Below, one piece after another: positions 58,434 to 64,000 of a DNA stretch of 64,000 bases. The notes under the pieces were generated by a model, which was not told the DNA's origin, ran no database searches, and saw only the letters and a program-made list of their open reading frames with translations. Every line of letters begins with the position of its first letter. Positions within the stretch are counted from its first letter, which is position 1. Origin of the DNA: a virus. The position numbers and the translations under genes are program-made. The DNA is taken from IMG/VR virus record IMGVR_UViG_3300025652_000047, positions 1 to 64,000 of that record; one strand, written 5' to 3'.

Positions 58434-61400
58434 GATAACAAAAGAATTTACTTTAGAAAATGTAGTGGGAGAATTCACATATGAGTGGGTACTCCCTGAT
58501 TGCATTACTCTAATTTCTAGTGTAGTAGTAGATACTACAATAACAGCAACTTTTGATTTCTGCGATAATAACTGCTTATTAGATTCTAATCTAATAGGCT
58601 TAACTATTAAAAGTAGTGATGGATGTATAACAGAAATAGAAAGCATCTTTAATAACGTCTGTAAGGACTTTGCATTTACACAAGGAGGTATAGTCCCACT
58701 AGAAGACTGTGACGGCTGTACAATAGCTTATAAAGCACCTGTCAACGATATTAATGGAGTTTATAACTGGACTTATGATGAAGATATCTTTACAGCATCA
58801 TTATTGGGTAATAGAATATACTTAACGTATAAAGACAATATAGAAGTTACAGTTACTTCTACTCCATTATCAGTAGTAGTAAATAATGAATATGGATGTA
58901 CATTAGAAGACACCCTACCTTTACCTATATGTTCATATGAAAGTTTAAAGTTTGACTTTGAACTAGTATGTTCAGGAGATAGAGATGGTAACTTTGCATA
59001 TGTAACTCCAAAATTAACACCTTTAAATAGTCCTTGTGGTTTAGAACTAGATTATAGAACTACTACAATATTGTCTGTATTAAATATAGACTCTTCGTAC
59101 CTTACTTTAAGTACAGGAGCTGATTATGTTAAAGTTATATTAGATGGAATAAGCCCTAATAGTACTATAGTAGTAGAGTTACAAACAAAAGATTGTACAG
59201 GATTCCCTTACATATATACTTTATGTTTAGCACCTAGACCTTGTTCTGATGTTCCTAACATAAATAACTTTGAACATACTTTTGGGTGTGAAGAATGTGC
59301 AGATACAACTAAATTTAGACCCGTAAACTCTAGTAGAGAGGAAGATTGCAGCTCTAATTTAAGTATCAACTTAGAAGATTTAATAGAGGGAGATATAGAC
59401 TGGTCTACATTTACGTTTGTACCTAGAACAGGACAAACATTAAACGGATCTACTTCTCTTACTACACCACATGGTGACGCTAATTTAGATATAAACAGAA
59501 ATGTATTATTTACATATACTGGAGGATTAGTTAATACTGAAGTAGTTGAATATAGAATAGAAATAAACGGAGTAGAAACCTTTGGAGTATTAAACTTTAA
59601 AGGAACCAGATGTGGAGATACTCCAGTAGCAATAGATTTAGAAGTTTGTGTACTATCAGATAGCCAAACAGACTATATTGATATAACCGCAAATGATTCT
59701 GGAGATATAGCAGAGCTTATAATTGTAGAATATCCTCAAGTACAGACTTTAGTAAATGGATTTAATGTTAAGTTCATTCCTAATGGGTATATTGGGACAA
59801 CTGTATTGAAATATAGAGTAAAGAGTTCTACAGGTGTAGAGTCAAATATAGCTAGAGTTGCTATTACTTCAATAAATGCAGATATAACTACTACAGATTT
59901 ATCAGTATGTCTAGGAGATATACTCGATCTTAATACTTTAGTAGATGATAATACTGGAATGCCTTGGTCATTTGTAGGGTTTACTACAGAAGTATCAGAT
60001 ATTCCAGGAGATTTAGATAGTTCTACGTTCAGCGTAGGAGATGTTATAAGTAATCCTGCAATTACATTATCAGAAGCAGGTATTTTTACTTTCCAATATG
60101 GTGAAATAGGTACATGTAATGCATATACTACAGTCAATGTAGAAGTAATAGATGATAATGCACAAGTAGATTTAACTGTTGCAGTATGTAATAGTACTGC
60201 AGATTCTTATAATCTCAATGAGTTAACTAATTTAACTGATGGTACATGGACTGATTTAAATCAAACTAATGTATTAGACGTAGATGGAGTTACAGTATAC
60301 TCTACAATACCAACAGGAGCCTATATGTTTAGGTATAATAAAGTAAGTACAGGTATATATAATACAACAACTTGTAACAATACTTTTATATTAACTTTAG
60401 ATATGCAATCAGAACTAGAAGACGTTGCTCCTATTTGTTTAAGCTATTGTTCTTATGGTCCAAATCCTGAATTAGATTTAGATTGTAAAACCAATCCTAT
60501 AGTACTTAATTCAGAACCTACTACAGGATGTGAATATGATTTATATGAGCAAGTAGGGTTACCTACAGGTAGTAAAATACAGCTATTAAATGCACCATTT
60601 ACACCTATATATTTACATATTAATGGTATGGATCTACTGTTAACAACAGGGTCTTTCTTACCAGAAGGGCAAGCTATATGGGCTAACGGAGATGCACCTT
60701 TAGGTACATATGTATTTAGGGCTTTCTACGGAGATGCTTGTACAAAAGAAGTTGATTTTGAAGTAAACATATATGCTGCATCTTGTCAGTTAGAAAGTGA
60801 TACTATTACAAAATGTAACTCTGATAATGCATTCAATATATTCACTGAATTAACAGGAAGTTCTAGTTGTTTAGATAATAATATAACAGGATTAACACTA
60901 ATATCTGAAAACCTAACAGGTACAGGTACAGTTGATTACAATTTAACAACAGGAGACTTTACTCCAGGAGCACCAGGACAATGGGTGTTTGGATTTACTT
61001 CTACAGTAATTGGAACTGATGGTACTTGCTCTGCATGTAATGTAGATGCTACTATAACAGTAATAGTTACTCCAATACCAGGACCAGGAGTTCCGCAACC
61101 AGGTACAGTCTGTAATGATGGTACTTGTGTAGTAGATGTATACCCTGACATGTTTATAGCTAATCAAACTATATTAGGTACATTCTGCTTTGACGGATTT
61201 GCAACAACTCCATCAGGAACTCCTATAGCAGGAGGATGGGGAGGTATAGAGCCTACATTATTACCTGGAGATATATCAGGTCCTGCATATACTTTTGAAG
61301 GAGCACTAGAAGGTTTCTATTTCTTTAGTAATAAAGTAGAAGATGCCAATGGTTGTTCTTCAACTTCACAAACAATAGTTCAAGTAACTAGTGCAGGTTC

Positions 61401-61758
61401 AGCAGGAACAGCAGATGTAATTGCAGATGTTTGTGAATTAACTCCAGCATGTTATACTCTACTAGATCACTTAACAGGAGAAGGTACAGGTGGAACATGG
61501 ACAACAGGAGGTACTTACACAACAGCATTTATTAGTTGTGACCCAGGATTCTTTGTATTAGGAGATACAGCAACATTTAATACAGAAGGTATGCCAGCAG
61601 GCACATATACCTTTACATATACAGTAACTACTCCAAACAACTTATATCCTATATATGATGGGTGTATATCTTGTACAGGTAGCACAGCAACAATTTCAAT
61701 AACAATAACAGCAGCAATACCAGCAGGGGGAGGAAGTTCTCAGATGGTATGTGCATAA
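58426..61758 (+). CDS. Giant adhesin-like fibre protein with Ig-type modules
   Basis: A 1110-residue secreted-adhesin-like protein without a signal peptide. It consists of successive beta domains with Cys pairs. The C-terminal half shows the flavobacterial adhesin pattern of an AG-rich strand, VC, then GGTW and GxYxF/YTYTV (examples VIADVCELTPACYTLLDHLT, GTYTFTYTVTTPNNLYPIYD). It ends PAGGGSSQMVCA, which looks like the first strand of a further module. Likely a tail fibre binding the host surface. Confidence 0.65.
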   Translation: MIKITKEFTLENVVGEFTYEWVLPDCITLISSVVVDTTITATFDFCDNNCLLDSNLIGLTIKSSDGCITEIESIFNNVCKDFAFTQGGIVPLEDCDGCTIAYKAPVNDINGVYNWTYDEDIFTASLLGNRIYLTYKDNIEVTVTSTPLSVVVNNEYGCTLEDTLPLPICSYESLKFDFELVCSGDRDGNFAYVTPKLTPLNSPCGLELDYRTTTILSVLNIDSSYLTLSTGADYVKVILDGISPNSTIVVELQTKDCTGFPYIYTLCLAPRPCSDVPNINNFEHTFGCEECADTTKFRPVNSSREEDCSSNLSINLEDLIEGDIDWSTFTFVPRTGQTLNGSTSLTTPHGDANLDINRNVLFTYTGGLVNTEVVEYRIEINGVETFGVLNFKGTRCGDTPVAIDLEVCVLSDSQTDYIDITANDSGDIAELIIVEYPQVQTLVNGFNVKFIPNGYIGTTVLKYRVKSSTGVESNIARVAITSINADITTTDLSVCLGDILDLNTLVDDNTGMPWSFVGFTTEVSDIPGDLDSSTFSVGDVISNPAITLSEAGIFTFQYGEIGTCNAYTTVNVEVIDDNAQVDLTVAVCNSTADSYNLNELTNLTDGTWTDLNQTNVLDVDGVTVYSTIPTGAYMFRYNKVSTGIYNTTTCNNTFILTLDMQSELEDVAPICLSYCSYGPNPELDLDCKTNPIVLNSEPTTGCEYDLYEQVGLPTGSKIQLLNAPFTPIYLHINGMDLLLTTGSFLPEGQAIWANGDAPLGTYVFRAFYGDACTKEVDFEVNIYAASCQLESDTITKCNSDNAFNIFTELTGSSSCLDNNITGLTLISENLTGTGTVDYNLTTGDFTPGAPGQWVFGFTSTVIGTDGTCSACNVDATITVIVTPIPGPGVPQPGTVCNDGTCVVDVYPDMFIANQTILGTFCFDGFATTPSGTPIAGGWGGIEPTLLPGDISGPAYTFEGALEGFYFFSNKVEDANGCSSTSQTIVQVTSAGSAGTADVIADVCELTPACYTLLDHLTGEGTGGTWTTGGTYTTAFISCDPGFFVLGDTATFNTEGMPAGTYTFTYTVTTPNNLYPIYDGCISCTGSTATISITITAAIPAGGGSSQMVCA

Positions 61759-61771
61759 AACAAATAAAAAA

Positions 61772-62539
61772 ATGGCTTGTACAATACTATTAAGCGACCA
61801 ATTAAATTTACCTAGTCCAGGGGGTTATTATATATACCTGGGATATAATGTAGAATCCCAGATTAATGCATCTATAAACACTCCAGGGGACAATGGGGAT
61901 TTGTGTTTTGGAATAACAGACCCTTTAACTGACAGTACTCCTAGTTTATATGCGGATGTAGGACCACTAAATGGATTAGACGCTAATGCTTTTATCTCTG
62001 GAACCCCTAGCCCTACAATAGATTTTACAGGAGTAACTCCAGGGTTCTACGGCTTTATGTACATAGTAGGAGATGATAGTGATAATGGAATAATAGATGG
62101 AATAGAATGTGGAGATGTAGAATGCTTTGAAATAGAAGTAATAGCAGGTCCTTCTGCAATGTCAACATGTAATGAAGGAGCAGATGATCCTTGTCTTTCT
62201 ATATGTGAATCTAATTTACCTACAGATCCTGTTATAGATTTAACTTCGTTTTTTGATGTAGACCCTGCTGTTGCAGGAGCCCCTGGATTTATTGCAGGAG
62301 GAAGTTGGGAACATACTGGGGGAGCATTTGTTACTTTAAACGGCAATGATGCTACTATTTTAGCAGGAGCACCTATAGGTACTATTGTATTTACATATAC
62401 AATTCTACCTACTGAGTTAGGCGCAGTTCACCCTCCAGATGGAGATTGTGATGATTGTACTTCAATAGTAACAGTAACTATACAAATAACTGAACAACTA
62501 TCAGCAGGTGAAGGAAGTTCATTAGCAGTTTGTAACTAA
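61772..62539 (+). CDS. Ig-module fibre protein, second in the series
   Basis: Start at ATG 61772 (MACTILLSDQLNLPSPGGYY, 255 residues) rather than the GTG at 61751, which overlaps the previous gene. It opens in the middle of an adhesin-type module, at the Cys, without the preceding AG strand, and has one further full module (TSFFDVDPAVAGAPGFIAGG; TGGAFVTLNG; GTIVFTYTILPT). It ends SAGEGSSLAVCN, similar to the end of the previous protein. Probably works with it. Confidence 0.6.
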   Translation: MACTILLSDQLNLPSPGGYYIYLGYNVESQINASINTPGDNGDLCFGITDPLTDSTPSLYADVGPLNGLDANAFISGTPSPTIDFTGVTPGFYGFMYIVGDDSDNGIIDGIECGDVECFEIEVIAGPSAMSTCNEGADDPCLSICESNLPTDPVIDLTSFFDVDPAVAGAPGFIAGGSWEHTGGAFVTLNGNDATILAGAPIGTIVFTYTILPTELGAVHPPDGDCDDCTSIVTVTIQITEQLSAGEGSSLAVCN

Positions 62540-62550
62540 AATATAAATAG

Positions 62551-64000
62551 ATGGCGTTTTGTTTAAATACACTTTTAGATCCTGGATACATACCTAATGG
62601 CACTTGGCTACAGGTATCTAATCCAGCAGGTGCAACTATGTATACTCCAGTAGGAGCAGATGGTTGTATAGAAGATTGGAGTATAGAAAGTGATAAGTTA
62701 ACAGTTACAGGAGAATCTTGTCCTGTACCTGGAACTTATACATTTAGTTATGATATACCTGGATTAGACTGTATAGACCCTGCATTTGTAGAAGTAGATA
62801 TAGTAGATAGTCCAACTGAAATAGCGACCCCTGATACATTATATGTATGTAGGGATGGTTCAGAAGTTGTAGGAGCTGATCATACTTTTATGTTAGCAAA
62901 TGGATCTACTATAACTAATTACAGTATAGATGCTTTCTTTAGACAATGTGATGGGGTATCTATTATAGATTATTCATTATCAGCAACTACAGGTGGCAGT
63001 GGTATTGCAGATTTTGAAAATTCATTTACACTAATTTGGAATAATATAGATAATATTGTAAATTCAAACTTTGGGTTTACACATACAACTCAAAGTTGTA
63101 CTACAATAAATATAAATACTTTTGGAGATTTAAATTGTGGAGACCAGCTAGATATTAAAATGATAGTAAGTCCTGATATAGAGGGTTACAATAGTACCTT
63201 AGTTACTTGTGATACAGTAAATGTATATGATAATATGCCAACTGGGTTAGTTACGTTTCTAAATAATATAACCGTTGGACCTCTATCTCCTATAGGTGGA
63301 GAAGCATTATTTAATATAGATACAGTAGGATATAATGGATGTACTTCAACAGGGCAAATAAGAATACAATCTAGTACAGACAATGGTGTAACATGGAAAA
63401 ATATTTTAATTTCTGATACTGTTGATCCTTTATTAAATCCTACTATACAATATAAAGTTATATGGATACCAGAAGGAGTACCTGCAGGATTTGATTGTGG
63501 AGGTATTTCTATTCTTACGATAGATACGGATAATTGTTGTGATGATACTCCAGGAATAGAATGCCAAGAAGCATTAGTAGAAGAGGCAGGAACTGATTGG
63601 GAAATAACTATAAATGGAGTTAGTGAAGTTTATTATAGTCCTTCTAGTTTTGTACTTAATGATGCTCTTAATCAACAAGCATTACTAGATTATTTAAATA
63701 CTATAGCATGTAATACGGTTACAATTTCAGCAAATGTAACTACGGGAATATTACAAATATTTAACTTTAACGGTACAATAGATAGTATAACAAGTTCTTC
63801 AGGAAATATAGGAGTATTTACTTCTCCTTGTTGTACTGAAGTTACAGATATATCTTTCTTGAGTGGTAGTTTTATTACTGATACAATACCTTGTTCAACT
63901 GCAGATATAGCACTAGTTAATACTGGGAATGAAAATCTTATTTTAGAAGCTAATCAAGATGTAACAGAATGGGAGTTAACTGGAATAGATGGAACTGTTA
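62551..64000 (+). CDS. Ig-module fibre protein, incomplete at right edge
   Basis: An ATG at 62551 opens a frame with no stop up to 64000, at least 483 residues. It begins MAFCLNTLLDPGYIPNGTW, again starting at the Cys of a module without its first strand. Further Cys-containing beta modules follow (CPVPGTYTFSYDIPG; CDGVSIIDYSLSATTGGSG; CQEALVEEAGTDWEITING). It belongs to the same adhesin-like series. The true end lies outside the window. Confidence 0.65.
   Translation, partial: MAFCLNTLLDPGYIPNGTWLQVSNPAGATMYTPVGADGCIEDWSIESDKLTVTGESCPVPGTYTFSYDIPGLDCIDPAFVEVDIVDSPTEIATPDTLYVCRDGSEVVGADHTFMLANGSTITNYSIDAFFRQCDGVSIIDYSLSATTGGSGIADFENSFTLIWNNIDNIVNSNFGFTHTTQSCTTININTFGDLNCGDQLDIKMIVSPDIEGYNSTLVTCDTVNVYDNMPTGLVTFLNNITVGPLSPIGGEALFNIDTVGYNGCTSTGQIRIQSSTDNGVTWKNILISDTVDPLLNPTIQYKVIWIPEGVPAGFDCGGISILTIDTDNCCDDTPGIECQEALVEEAGTDWEITINGVSEVYYSPSSFVLNDALNQQALLDYLNTIACNTVTISANVTTGILQIFNFNGTIDSITSSSGNIGVFTSPCCTEVTDISFLSGSFITDTIPCSTADIALVNTGNENLILEANQDVTEWELTGIDGTV

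Noticed and set aside
61751-61771. GTG start for the 61772 gene
   Set aside because: It would overlap the preceding gene with a Lys-rich leader unlike the sister gene at 62551, which begins MAFC. ATG 61772 gives the matching MAC start.

Overview
The window looks like part of a tailed bacteriophage genome infecting a member of the Bacteroidota, probably a flavobacterium. No bacterial core gene is present. The DNA is AT-rich, genes are tightly packed with many ATGA and TAATG overlaps, and the one clear promoter fits the Bacteroidota -7 consensus TAnnTTTG. Surface proteins also match that host group: an OmpA-like barrel with calcium-binding repeats, a lipoprotein, a DUF1573-like domain, and fibre proteins built from flavobacterial adhesin-type Ig modules. 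The divergent layout, with replication genes leftward and virion genes rightward, and the gene set (family A polymerase, TOPRIM primase, DnaB-like helicase, SF2 helicase, IHF-like protein, large portal) recall crAss-like phages. That assignment is an inference. No integrase was seen, so a lytic life style is likely.

Leftward block (about 1-32.05 kb, minus strand). From the central divide outwards it holds a GC-richer 105-codon gene, a 1.4 kb gene-free region rich in perfect inverted repeats and tRNA-like parts, and a run of small membrane or exported proteins (26.8-30.3 kb). Replication follows (16.8-26 kb): polymerase, helicases, a RecA-fold ATPase with an unusual motif order, an SSB candidate and a primase. 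Next comes a peptide or amide-bond cassette (9.99-16.6 kb, with a further class I amidotransferase at 22.9 kb): RimK-type ATP-grasp ligase, amidoligase, class II glutamine amidotransferase, gamma-glutamylcyclotransferase, COOH-NH2 ligase and a C26-type hydrolase. Nucleotide metabolism (NrdA, NrdB, polynucleotide kinase) lies at 5.7-9.5 kb. The far left holds an outer-membrane protein gene, an HNH nuclease gene and small early-type genes.

Rightward block (about 32.5-64 kb, plus strand). It opens with an AT-rich intergenic region, a promoter candidate and a leader. Small genes follow (a likely HTH protein, IHF-like, GroES-like, zinc-ribbon, DUF1573-like, thioredoxin), then tRNA-Lys(UUU). The head operon is terminase large subunit (interrupted by an intein inside its P-loop), GroEL-like chaperonin, portal, scaffold and major capsid protein. 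Connector and tail genes come next, then two proteins sharing a duplicated N-terminal module, two membrane proteins (holin candidates), and five complete plus one incomplete cysteine-rich multi-domain fibre or adhesin proteins running off the right edge.

Proposed working model: early leftward genes replicate DNA, supply dNTPs and modify peptides or the cell surface. Exported OMP and lipoprotein products may alter the host surface. The rightward operon builds capsids with a phage-encoded GroEL/GroES-like pair and makes long, host-like adhesive fibres.
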